Part shown: piece by piece, positions 23,876-31,913 of the stretch
Position numbering within the stretch: position 1 is the stretch's first letter
Layout: every line of letters starts with the position of its first letter
NCBI GenBank assembly: GCA_045654205.1
Contig: JAZOMZ010000026.1
Span: 1-64,000 of the forward strand
DNA length: 64,000 nt
Origin: Enterocola sp045654205
Lineage (GTDB): Bacteria; Bacteroidota; Bacteroidia; Bacteroidales; Paludibacteraceae
Reading direction: 5' to 3'
Position numbers and translations under genes: made by a program
The notes under the pieces: generated by a model
Seen by the model: the letters and a program-made list of their open reading frames with translations, nothing else
Database searches by the model: none
What the model was told of the DNA's origin: nothing

Positions 23876-25867
23876 TTAGTACATATTGTAAGTTGTCTTT
23901 AAAACTTTAAACTCAGTGCGACGATTAATTTGTTTTGCTATTTCTTGTTGCTCAGAATTTAGTTTTGAGATAAACTCTTCTGTTAATGGTACATTCACCT
24001 TCAAGAATCTATATTTTTTTACTAATTCTCTGTCTGGCACCACAGGAGTGGTTTCTCCGTAGCCTTTGGCAGTGATTCTTGCAGGCTCAATGCCGTGCTC
24101 TGTAAGATAATTTACAACAGACATAGCACGCTCAAGCGAAAGTTTCATATTGGCATCGTCGCTGCCAACAAAGTCTGTGTGAGCTCCTATTTCTATAGTA
24201 ATATTAGGATTATCGTTTAACAGTTTTACCAAATCATTTAATCCATCGGTAGATTCAGGTGTTAGTTTTGCAGATCCAAATTCGTAGAAGATATTGTTCA
24301 TCTTCACAGGTTTGCTCACAGAATTCAGTGTAAAGTTAATATTAAAATCTTTACTATCCTCAAGATTTGGTATCTCAATTTCATTTTTATTGTTCAAATA
24401 ACCTCTACAAGTTCCTAATACCACATATTTAGCATTTTTAGGTAGAGCGATTTTATAAGAACCATTCTTTTTGGTTTTTGCTGAGGTTATTACACCATTA
24501 TCGCCTACCACTTTAATTAGGGCATCGCCCAATGCTTCTCCTTTGTTATCCACTACGTTACCGCTAATAGAAAATTCTAATTCTGGCTCGTAGAAACTCC
24601 AGATATGGTCATAGAATTTCTTATCATTTCTGTTTGATGAGAAGAAACCTTTATTTTCCTTGCCTTGGAATGTGATACCAAAGTCGTCTGAACTTGAGTT
24701 CATAGGAGCAGGCAAATGTAGCACTTGCCATTTGTCTGGGTCGTTCTCATTTTCTTTTGGGAGTAGGGTGGCTTCATAGATATCAAGACCGCCTAAGCCC
24801 ACTCTGCCGTCTGATGAGAAATACAGCCTGCCGTCCTCCCGAAAACTTGGGAACATTTCGTCTGCAGGAGTGTTGATGGTCTCGCCCAAGTTTTCGGGAG
24901 GACCCCATCCAGCACCTTCTCTAGCGACTCTCCAGATGTCTTTGCCACCAAATCCGCCTGGCATATCAGATACGAAGTACAGAAATTCCCCGTCAGGAGA
25001 AGGTGCTGGATGCGCCACGTTAAGTGACGAGTCAGGCAGTATTTCTAGCTTCTGTGGCTCGCTCCACTCTCCACCGCTACGTTTAGAGCTGTAAATAGCT
25101 GTGCCAAGAGTTTCACCCTTTGAGGTTTTGCTCACAGTGTAGAAAAGTTCTTGACCGTCTGCAGAAATAGTACAAACACCCTCATCAAACTCGGTATTCA
25201 TTTCTCCTTCTAGCACTTCTGGGTCTTCCCATTCGCCTTTGGCGTTTTGTCTAGCAAAGAATATATCGTTATTTCTTTGTCCTGTAATTTTACTGGTTTT
25301 TACTTTTTTTCCACCTCTAGTAGAACTAAAGTATACCATAGAACCATCTTTTGAAACTATTATAGGACAGAATTCAGAAAAGCGAGAATTGAATTTCTTG
25401 AACTGAGATACTTCATATCTGCTTTTCTTTTTCCACGCATTCAGAGCAGAATCGCAAGAAGCTATACCAGCAAGTGCAAGTTCATTATTTGGTGACAATT
25501 TTTCAAATTCTTGATATTGCTTAAGTGCTTCTTTGTATTTTCCATTGTTTTTTAGCACCTCAGCATAGTAATAATAAACTATACTGTCCTTATAATTGTA
25601 GCGAACAGCATTTTTGTAAGCACTCTCTGCTCTTTTGTTATTCTCGATTAGGCGATAGGCATTACCCATTTTGAATGCCACCTCTGCCTTTTGTTTTTTA
25701 TTCTTCTTGGCAGGAATTTGACCATAAACAGAACGATACATTTCGCCTGCGGCGTAATACTCTCCTAAATCAAACTTTTTATCAGCCTTCTGAATACGAG
25801 AGTTGATGCTACACGAAGTGAGCATCAACAACATCGATAGTCCTATAAATAATTTCTTATTTATCAT
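23876..25867 (-). CDS. porE: PorE-like lipoprotein (TPR, beta-propeller, regulatory-like and OmpA domains), type IX secretion
   Basis: The 663-residue lipoprotein has a lipobox ending at C19 (MLTSC), TPR repeats (about 25-140), PD40-type propeller blades with repeated SxDGxxLYFxS patterns (about 160-430), a small carboxypeptidase-regulatory-like beta domain (about 435-510) and a C-terminal OmpA domain with a peptidoglycan-binding TDFVGSDDANMKLSLERA motif. The order and length match PorE of Porphyromonas (PG1058), which anchors the type IX machinery to peptidoglycan. Its start overlaps rprY by four bases, tying it to that two-component system. Other OmpA-TPR proteins exist in Bacteroidetes, so orthology should be checked. 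Confidence 0.82.
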   Translation of the reverse strand: MINKKLFIGLSMLLMLTSCSINSRIQKADKKFDLGEYYAAGEMYRSVYGQIPAKKNKKQKAEVAFKMGNAYRLIENNKRAESAYKNAVRYNYKDSIVYYYYAEVLKNNGKYKEALKQYQEFEKLSPNNELALAGIASCDSALNAWKKKSRYEVSQFKKFNSRFSEFCPIIVSKDGSMVYFSSTRGGKKVKTSKITGQRNNDIFFARQNAKGEWEDPEVLEGEMNTEFDEGVCTISADGQELFYTVSKTSKGETLGTAIYSSKRSGGEWSEPQKLEILPDSSLNVAHPAPSPDGEFLYFVSDMPGGFGGKDIWRVAREGAGWGPPENLGETINTPADEMFPSFREDGRLYFSSDGRVGLGGLDIYEATLLPKENENDPDKWQVLHLPAPMNSSSDDFGITFQGKENKGFFSSNRNDKKFYDHIWSFYEPELEFSISGNVVDNKGEALGDALIKVVGDNGVITSAKTKKNGSYKIALPKNAKYVVLGTCRGYLNNKNEIEIPNLEDSKDFNINFTLNSVSKPVKMNNIFYEFGSAKLTPESTDGLNDLVKLLNDNPNITIEIGAHTDFVGSDDANMKLSLERAMSVVNYLTEHGIEPARITAKGYGETTPVVPDRELVKKYRFLKVNVPLTEEFISKLNSEQQEIAKQINRRTEFKVLKTTYNMY

Positions 25868-26568
25868 TGAGCTTGGTTAGGAACAATAAGTTTATAACCT
25901 TTACCGTGAATATTTATGATTTGAACACTCGCATCTTCACGAAGTAGTTTACGAAGTTTTGTAATATAAACGTCCATACTACGTGCGTTGAAGTAGTTAT
26001 CGTCAATCCAAATAGTTTTTAGTGCATAGTTACGTTCTAGAATATCGTTCATATTAGCGCATAATAGACCTAATAATTCAGATTCTTTAGTTGTAAGTTT
26101 GGTTTGTTTACCATCTACACTAAGTATTTGTTTTTGAGCGTCAAATGTAAATTTGCCAAGTGTATAGAAAGTTTTATCTTTCATTTTTTTGCTCTTAACA
26201 CGGCGTAGAATAGCTTCTATACGGAAAAGAAGTTCTTCCATAGAGAATGGTTTTGTTAAGTAGTCGTCGCCACCTATTTTGAAACCTTCAATAATGTCTT
26301 CTTTTAGGTTTTTAGCTGTTAAGAAAATAATTGGTAATTCTGTATTGATAGCACGTATTTCTTTTGCAAGTGTGAAGCCGTCTTTTTTAGGCATCATTAC
26401 GTCAAAAATACATACGTCATATTCGTTTTTTGTAAATGCATTATAACCTGCTTCTCCGTCTGTCATAAGGTCTGTGTCATAACCTTTCACTTGAAGGTAT
26501 TCACGAAGTAGCATACCTAGGTTTTCGTCATCCTCACATAGAAGGATTTTTACTTTTTCTTCATTCAT
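25864..26568 (-). CDS. rprY: RprY, OmpR-type response regulator
   Basis: The 234-residue protein has a receiver domain (acidic D13/D14, phospho-acceptor D56 in FDVMMPKKDGF, T84, K106 in LTKPFS) and an OmpR/PhoB winged helix (about 135-230) with the recognition region NYFNARSMDVYITKLRKLL. The sequence around CEDDENLGMLLREYLQ and IIFLTAK is that of Bacteroides and Porphyromonas RprY, which regulates stress and envelope genes. It starts five bases after rprX and overlaps porE, suggesting one transcript. Confidence 0.92.
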   Translation of the reverse strand: MNEEKVKILLCEDDENLGMLLREYLQVKGYDTDLMTDGEAGYNAFTKNEYDVCIFDVMMPKKDGFTLAKEIRAINTELPIIFLTAKNLKEDIIEGFKIGGDDYLTKPFSMEELLFRIEAILRRVKSKKMKDKTFYTLGKFTFDAQKQILSVDGKQTKLTTKESELLGLLCANMNDILERNYALKTIWIDDNYFNARSMDVYITKLRKLLREDASVQIINIHGKGYKLIVPNQAQ

Positions 26569-26573
26569 AATAT

Positions 26574-28076
26574 TTATTTTTTTAATGTTGGAATTTCTAT
26601 TGTAAATATTGTACCTATATTTGGTTCACTTTCAGCTTTAATTATTCCATTGTGTTTTTGAACCATCTTTTTAACGTAGGCAAGACCAAGTCCAAAGCCT
26701 TTTACGTTGTGAACATTGCCCGTTGGGACACGATGGAATTTGTCAAATATTCTTCTTAAATGTTCTTTTTTGATACCAATACCATTGTCTTCCACTATAA
26801 CGTATAACGTATCTTCATTATCATTATTGCGTGTTTTTACTTTTAATTCTAGTGGTGCATCTGGTTTTGAGTATTTAACAGCATTGTCTAATAGGTTAAA
26901 GATAATATTGGTAAAGTGCAGCTCGTCTATAGTAGCCCATGGGTTGGTAGCCTTCAGGTCTGCTATAATATTACCACCTTTGCTCTTCACCTTGATATTA
27001 AAATTATCAACCACAGTGCTCACTATTTGATTAACATCGCAGTCGCTAAATTTCATAATAGATTTTTCGTTTTCTAAAAGTGAAATTTGAAGCACTTTTT
27101 CCACCTGGAAACTCAATCTCTTAGTTTCATCCACTATGGTTTTACTAATTCTCTTCATCGTAGAAGGATTACTATTTATACTATCATCACAAAGCATTTG
27201 GGCTGCAAGTGAGATACTAGAAATAGGTGTCTTGAATTCGTGGGTCATATTATTCATGAAATCTGTGCGTAGTTCATTCACTTTTCTTTGGTGGAAAAGA
27301 AGTAAAATCGCAGCTACAAATGTTAGGAATAATATAATAGTAATAACAATTGATGTGATAGCAAATCTGGCAATTTGTCCCACAATCATAGAGTCACGTG
27401 TAGGGAAATAGACTCTGATAATATTTAATTTAGGAGTATAATCGTTTGGGAAAAGTATTTGTGAATAATAATCGTGAACATCATTTATAGACTCAAAACC
27501 AAGTGAAGTGAAAACTCTTTCACTCTTGTAGTTTACAAGGCTAAATTCAAAAGGAATATTAATGCCACATTTTTCAAGTTCTTTTCTAAGCACCACAGCT
27601 AGATGCTCGGTGTCTATGCGTTCTTCTATTGGCTTTTCTGGAGCTTCTTTTGACCAACGCATAGCAACGTCAGAAAATTTGATTTTTTGTTTCTTAAATG
27701 TATTTTGATGTTCTTTATGAAGATTTTTAGAAATGTCAGAAACTGAGTTTGTTCCTTTAACGTAATCTTTTATAATTTGTTTATCTTGAATTAAAGGTTT
27801 TATATGAATAGGAATTATGCTTCCATTTACAAAGTCTGTTGTTTCGCCAACCTTAGATTCTTCGCCTTGTCTTTTTAACTCTTCGTCAATATATTTTTGG
27901 ATTTCTTCGTCTTCTAGGATACGAGTAGTGCGATATAAAGCTTGTTTCACGCCGTCTTCAAAGAATTCGCGACGCATATCCACCAAGGTGTCAAAGTAGT
28001 TGAATTGGATAATGGCCAAACCTATAAAGGTAAGACACATTATTATGGCTAATATGATTATTTTTTGCTTTTTCAT
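26574..28076 (-). CDS. rprX: RprX, sensor histidine kinase
   Basis: The 500-residue kinase has a membrane helix at about 7-24, a periplasmic domain of some 210 residues, a second helix at about 238-262, an H-box with the phospho-accepting H279 (NNMTHEFKTPISS), and a GHKL catalytic domain with N-box FNLLDNAVKYS, DNGIGI and GFGLGLAYVKK motifs. It is the partner of the RprY encoded next to it. The periplasmic domain does not resemble a sensor fold I can name, so the signal is unknown. Confidence 0.92.
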   Translation of the reverse strand: MKKQKIIILAIIMCLTFIGLAIIQFNYFDTLVDMRREFFEDGVKQALYRTTRILEDEEIQKYIDEELKRQGEESKVGETTDFVNGSIIPIHIKPLIQDKQIIKDYVKGTNSVSDISKNLHKEHQNTFKKQKIKFSDVAMRWSKEAPEKPIEERIDTEHLAVVLRKELEKCGINIPFEFSLVNYKSERVFTSLGFESINDVHDYYSQILFPNDYTPKLNIIRVYFPTRDSMIVGQIARFAITSIVITIILFLTFVAAILLLFHQRKVNELRTDFMNNMTHEFKTPISSISLAAQMLCDDSINSNPSTMKRISKTIVDETKRLSFQVEKVLQISLLENEKSIMKFSDCDVNQIVSTVVDNFNIKVKSKGGNIIADLKATNPWATIDELHFTNIIFNLLDNAVKYSKPDAPLELKVKTRNNDNEDTLYVIVEDNGIGIKKEHLRRIFDKFHRVPTGNVHNVKGFGLGLAYVKKMVQKHNGIIKAESEPNIGTIFTIEIPTLKK

Positions 28077-28084
28077 TATGGAAG

Positions 28085-28092
28085 CAAAAATA
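28085..28092 (-). promoter_or_regulatory. Promoter -7 box (TATTTTTG) for rprX-rprY-porE
   Basis: It matches TAnnTTTG on the minus strand, eight bases before the rprX start codon. The upstream DNA is rich in TTAAC motifs, see the palindrome at 28159-28174. Confidence 0.55.
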
Positions 28093-28158
28093 ACATTTTA
28101 ACATTTCCGTTGTTACTTTTGTTTACTTTTTTTAACAAATAAATTTAACAATTCGCAA

Positions 28159-28174
28159 ATGTTAAAATTAACAT
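28159..28174. promoter_or_regulatory. Perfect 16-bp palindrome ATGTTAAAATTAACAT in the rprX upstream region
   Basis: The palindrome holds two opposed TTAAC half-sites. More TTAAC/GTTAA copies lie between 28092 and 28188, so this is a candidate operator, perhaps for RprY acting on its own operon. No experimental motif is known to me. Confidence 0.5.
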
Positions 28175-28184
28175 GTCTGAAGTG

Positions 28185-29330
28185 TTAACGACGTTTAAAT
28201 TCTTTCATCTTTCCAGAAAAGATGGTGTAACCTCTGAAGTCGCATTTTAAATCCCCATTGATAAGTTGCATTTTTTTGGTTGGCTTAAGGCCAATATTAT
28301 CAAATCCTAACATAGAAGAACTGATAATCCATGCATTAGAACCAGGGAATTTATGTTTAAGGGTAGTGCCAATAGTAGAATATAATTCTTTGATAGAAAA
28401 GTCGCTAAGTCTTTCTCCGTATGGAGGATTGAATACAGAGTGTATAGGTTTTTCTTGAACAGGCATTTCTGCAATGTCCATTACTTTAGTTTCGATATAT
28501 CTGCCTAGGCCAGCACTTTTTATATTGGCATTGGCTATGCCTATTGCTTTTGCAGATACGTCTGATGCATAAATTTTATGTTTAAATTCTCTTTCTAGAG
28601 AGTCGTCGTTGTATATTTCATCAAACATATCTCTGTTGAAGTCTGCCCATCTTTCAAATGCAAATTCTTTTCTAAATAGACCTGGAGCCATATTTAGAGC
28701 AATCATAGCAGCCTCAATAGCAATAGTGCCACTACCACACATAGGCTCAATGAAGTCACATTGACCTTTCCAACCAGAAAGCATAAGCAGACCAGCTGCT
28801 AAAACTTCATTGATAGGAGCTTCGGTCTGTGCCACTCTATATCCACGTTTGAAAAGTGGAGCGCCAGAACTATCCAGCGATAGGGTGCAGGTGGTGTGAG
28901 AAATATGTAGATTGAAATAAATATCAGGGTTTGCCACACTCACAGAAGGACGTTTGCCGTATTTTTCAGAGAAATAATCTACAATGGCATCTTTTGCTTT
29001 GTAGGTAACGTAGCGTGAGTGATTAATTGTTTCTGAATAAACAGTGGTGTCTATAGAGAATGTCTTGTCTGCTGTAATAAACTCTTCTAGTTTAAGTTTT
29101 TTGATGGCAGTGTAAACATCGTCTGGGCTTTTTACTTGGAAAGTTGCCACAGGTTTTAGAATACGTAATGCAGTACGAAGCCAAAAATTAGCTTTATAAA
29201 GACATTTTTTATCGCCTTTAAAACTTACAGCACGGCGTTGTACTTGAATATCTTTTGCACCTAGTGCTCTAAGTTCGTCGGCTAATACACCCTCTAGTCC
29301 TTGTAGGGTTTTGGCTAAGTATTCTTGCAT
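28185..29330 (-). CDS. rlmL: THUMP-domain rRNA (guanine-N2) methyltransferase, RlmL N-half type
   Basis: The 381-residue protein has a THUMP RNA-binding domain (about 40-155) and a class I methyltransferase with the SAM motif FIEPMCGSGTIAIEAA (about 190-205) and the catalytic NPPYGERL, where N-P-P-Y marks methylation of an exocyclic amine. It corresponds to the N-terminal half of E. coli RlmL, which modifies G2445 of 23S rRNA; the RlmK half is absent, as in most non-proteobacteria. It ends a minus-strand block that begins at 33672 and starts three bases after the preceding gene. Confidence 0.85.
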   Translation of the reverse strand: MQEYLAKTLQGLEGVLADELRALGAKDIQVQRRAVSFKGDKKCLYKANFWLRTALRILKPVATFQVKSPDDVYTAIKKLKLEEFITADKTFSIDTTVYSETINHSRYVTYKAKDAIVDYFSEKYGKRPSVSVANPDIYFNLHISHTTCTLSLDSSGAPLFKRGYRVAQTEAPINEVLAAGLLMLSGWKGQCDFIEPMCGSGTIAIEAAMIALNMAPGLFRKEFAFERWADFNRDMFDEIYNDDSLEREFKHKIYASDVSAKAIGIANANIKSAGLGRYIETKVMDIAEMPVQEKPIHSVFNPPYGERLSDFSIKELYSTIGTTLKHKFPGSNAWIISSSMLGFDNIGLKPTKKMQLINGDLKCDFRGYTIFSGKMKEFKRR

Positions 29331-29333
29331 ATA

Positions 29334-29798
29334 TTATTCTGTGGCAGGGTTGTTTCTACGTTCAGAAATTATCATCAAAGCTTGTTCTTTTATGCACTCA
29401 GGCAGAGGTACGTGGCGTAGTTGAAGGCTTTTTAACCAATCTACAAGTTCGTTTTCTCTTAGAGTCATAAACACTTCGTCAAACTGAGAAATTTCCTCGT
29501 CGGTATATGATTCTGAGTCTCTATCCTTAAATGCATCTAGTTCTTCGTCTTCGAAGTATATGATTTTGGCATTTGTGGCAAGTAGGCTTTCGTTTTCGCA
29601 CACCTCGTGAGCACCACAACAGCCGTCTGGTCTTTCATATTCTTCTTCCTTTGGCTCTTCTGGAGTAGTTTCTTCTGCTTTTACATCAGATACCTTTTCT
29701 TCCTCTTTTTTTGCCTTTTTAGGACGAGTATATTTATTAAGTAGGAATATAGCTATTCCTAATGATATAAATGCTATAAGTAAAATAAGACCTCTCAT
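29334..29798 (-). CDS. Small membrane-anchored protein of unknown function with a GCC/CE motif
   Basis: The 154-residue protein has one N-terminal membrane helix (3-21), a charged Lys/Glu/Pro linker (25-57), then a conserved GCCGAHEVCE motif (three cysteines and a histidine) and an acidic helical C-terminal region with WLKSLQLRHVPLP. I have seen this layout in Bacteroidetes hypothetical proteins, some of which are labelled phospholipase without support. The clustered Cys/His could bind metal. It lies three bases from both neighbours, between the SDR and the methyltransferase, so it is part of the same transcript. Confidence 0.65.
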   Translation of the reverse strand: MRGLILLIAFISLGIAIFLLNKYTRPKKAKKEEEKVSDVKAEETTPEEPKEEEYERPDGCCGAHEVCENESLLATNAKIIYFEDEELDAFKDRDSESYTDEEISQFDEVFMTLRENELVDWLKSLQLRHVPLPECIKEQALMIISERRNNPATE

Positions 29799-29801
29799 TT
29801 T

Positions 29802-30581
29802 TTATTTTTGGAAAGCGTTAATACGTCTCATTGCATAGAACACAAACCAGTCTGGAAGATGTTTCATAATAGGAACAAATAGATGGTTTATAGTGCCAGG
29901 CATATATTGTTTTTTGCCTTTGAACATCTTTTTAAGTGCCTTAATAGCAAGTTTTTTAGGTGGAATACTTACGTGAAGAGCCACAGCAAGTCTTCTTAAA
30001 CTATCTTTCAAACCATAAAGGCCAGTATCAACAGCACCAGGGCAGATTGCGGTAACAATCACGCCGTGAGGCTTCATCTCATACCACATAGAGCGGCTGA
30101 AGTTCAAAATATAAGACTTAGAAGCATTGTAGCATTGGATACCTGGCATAGTCATCCAAGCACTCATTGAGCTCATATTTAGGATATAACCTTTGCCACG
30201 TTCACGCATATCCATACCAAATAGGCGACACATTTGTGTTACTGTGCGTATGTGTAGGTGAAGCATTAGGTTGATGCGTGCTTCTGAGGTTTTACAAAGA
30301 TCGTTGAAGTAGAATACACCAGCATTGTTGATAAGGATTTCTACTTCAATATTGTTTTCTTTGCAGAAATCATACACTTCTTGTGGTGCAGTTTCTGTAG
30401 AAAGGTCTTTGTAAAGTGCAATAGTTTTTACACCATATTTTTCAGCTATGTCTTTTGCAGCTTCTTCTAGTTCTTTTTCTTGGTTTGAAACTAGAACTAA
30501 GTCTTTTTTATATTTTTCTGCAAGCACTGTGGCATATTGTAAACCAATGCCTGAACTTGCTCCAGTTACTAATGCGTACAT
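29802..30581 (-). CDS. Short-chain dehydrogenase/reductase, candidate 3-beta-hydroxysteroid dehydrogenase
   Basis: The 259-residue SDR has the coenzyme loop TGASSGIG (6-13), NNAG (85-88) and the catalytic S138, Y151 and K155 (YNASK). The cofactor-selecting stretch after the second strand is VSNQEK; I cannot decide NADH or NADPH. The C-terminal part is long and basic. It is encoded after an OYE-type reductase and a steroid 5-alpha-reductase homologue. The same three families were reported together in gut Bacteroidales that form iso and allo bile acids, where the SDR is a 3-beta-HSDH. The steroid role is inference from context; generic SDRs are common. Confidence 0.8.
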   Translation of the reverse strand: MYALVTGASSGIGLQYATVLAEKYKKDLVLVSNQEKELEEAAKDIAEKYGVKTIALYKDLSTETAPQEVYDFCKENNIEVEILINNAGVFYFNDLCKTSEARINLMLHLHIRTVTQMCRLFGMDMRERGKGYILNMSSMSAWMTMPGIQCYNASKSYILNFSRSMWYEMKPHGVIVTAICPGAVDTGLYGLKDSLRRLAVALHVSIPPKKLAIKALKKMFKGKKQYMPGTINHLFVPIMKHLPDWFVFYAMRRINAFQK

Positions 30582-30585
30582 AGTT

Positions 30586-30613
30586 AATTAGGAATTAGGA
30601 ATTAGGAATGTGG
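30586..30613. repeat. Heptanucleotide tandem repeat, AATTAGG units
   Basis: Three perfect AATTAGG units and one decayed unit (AATGTGG). The array ends four bases before the start codon of the SDR gene on the minus strand and runs into the palindrome at 30612-30643. It is related to the GTTAGGA array upstream of folA. Confidence 0.85.
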
Positions 30614-30643
30614 AATTACGGAGGCGTGGCCTACGTAATTTCC
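30612..30643. repeat. Imperfect palindrome next to the heptanucleotide array
   Basis: GGAATTACGGAGGC pairs with GCCTACGTAATTTCC around a GTG loop, with one bulge and one mismatch. It lies between the OYE and SDR genes and could form a hairpin in their shared transcript. Confidence 0.75.
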
Positions 30644-30662
30644 ATAGTCCCATTATTTCAAA

Positions 30663-31910
30663 TTATATATTAGTTTTTGCGTTTTTTGCTTCGGCTTTTG
30701 CGATTTCTTTTTGAATCTTCTTTGGAAGATTTTCCACACACTTATGACATTTCATTTCAAGTGTGTACATACGACCAACGCAGTAGTTGCTACGTTTACA
30801 TTGTGAACAATAGTCGTCGCCACCTTCTTTCATGTGGTTAACGAAAGCAGGGTCTTCGATAAGTACGTGTCCCATTTGGAAAAGTTCAAAGCCTTCGTTT
30901 AGCACAGTTTCTGCTGTAGCACGAGATTCTACACCACCTACGTAGATAAAGTTTGCTTCTGGAAGGGCTTTTTTAAACTCTTTTGCCCAATCTAGGAAGT
31001 AAAGTTTACGATAGTTGGTAGGAGGAATCACGATTTTGCCTGCAATGGCAAGTCCCATTTTCAACCACCAGAATTTACGAGCGTCCATGTAGTGAGCAAG
31101 GGTTTTGTGTGGCATTGCACCGCCTAAAATAAGCATAGGAGTGCGGCTCACTGTGCCTGCAGATAGGACGATACCGTGTACTCCGTGGTTCCAAATATTT
31201 CTAGCTATCTCGATGCCTTCTTCCATAGAAACACCACCTTTGTAGCCGTCGTGCATATTGGTTTTTACCACCACAGCCATATCGTCTTTTGCGTGTTTCA
31301 TTACTTCGGCGAGCACCTCGTTCATAAATCTCATTCTGTTTTCAAGGCTACCACCATATTCATCTTTGCGGCGGTTTAGACTTGGATTTAAGAATTGAGA
31401 AATAAGATATGCGTGACCAGCATGTATTTCTACGCAGTCGAAACCACATTCTCTACAGAAGTCTACTGCTTCACCAAATTTGCGAACAAGATCTTTAATC
31501 TCTTCTTTTTTCAGTTTGCGATAAAAAGTAGGAGAGTATAGGTTGAAACCAAATGTAGGACCCACTGGCATACATTTACATGTGGCACGGTGTGTCATGT
31601 TGCCGCAGTGACCAAGTTGGATACTTGCTTTACAACCTTCTGCGTGTAGAGCATCGGTAAGTTTTTTAAGGTCTTCTTTGATTTCGTCGTAGATATAAAG
31701 TTGACCATCAAATGATACACCAGAACGGTCCACAGCGCAGTATGCAATAGTAGTCATTGCCACGCCACCTTTTGCCACGCTAGTGTGATAGTTGAATAGG
31801 TCTTGTGAAGGCTTGTTGCCATAACACATATTTTCAAACGCCGCACTTCTGATAGTACGGTTTTTAAGTGTTATTGGACCAAGTTTATATTCAGTAAATA
31901 GCTTACTCAT
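30663..31910 (-). CDS. Old Yellow Enzyme family reductase with a cysteine cluster, candidate steroid 5-beta-reductase
   Basis: The 415-residue flavoenzyme is a TIM barrel starting FTEYKLGPITLKNRTIRSA, with QLGHCGNMTHR, CVEIHAGHAYLISQFLNP and an NRRKDEYGGSLENRMRF motif typical of NADH:flavin oxidoreductases. A C-terminal cysteine cluster, C368-x2-C371-x5-C377-x10-C388-x2-C391, suggests an iron-sulfur site, but the spacing differs from the C-x2-C-x3-C-x11-C of dienoyl-CoA reductase. The FAD/NAD domains of the 670-residue relatives are missing. BaiCD-like enzymes of this kind reduce 3-oxo-delta-4 steroids, and the neighbour is a 5-alpha-reductase homologue, so a steroid double-bond reductase is plausible but unproven. 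Confidence 0.85.
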   Translation of the reverse strand: MSKLFTEYKLGPITLKNRTIRSAAFENMCYGNKPSQDLFNYHTSVAKGGVAMTTIAYCAVDRSGVSFDGQLYIYDEIKEDLKKLTDALHAEGCKASIQLGHCGNMTHRATCKCMPVGPTFGFNLYSPTFYRKLKKEEIKDLVRKFGEAVDFCRECGFDCVEIHAGHAYLISQFLNPSLNRRKDEYGGSLENRMRFMNEVLAEVMKHAKDDMAVVVKTNMHDGYKGGVSMEEGIEIARNIWNHGVHGIVLSAGTVSRTPMLILGGAMPHKTLAHYMDARKFWWLKMGLAIAGKIVIPPTNYRKLYFLDWAKEFKKALPEANFIYVGGVESRATAETVLNEGFELFQMGHVLIEDPAFVNHMKEGGDDYCSQCKRSNYCVGRMYTLEMKCHKCVENLPKKIQKEIAKAEAKNAKTNI

Positions 31911-31913
31911 ATA

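Noticed and set aside
25864..28076. PorXY partner kinase
   Set aside because: The kinase next to rprY matches RprX by position and the regulator sequence; nothing links it to PorX at the other end of the window.
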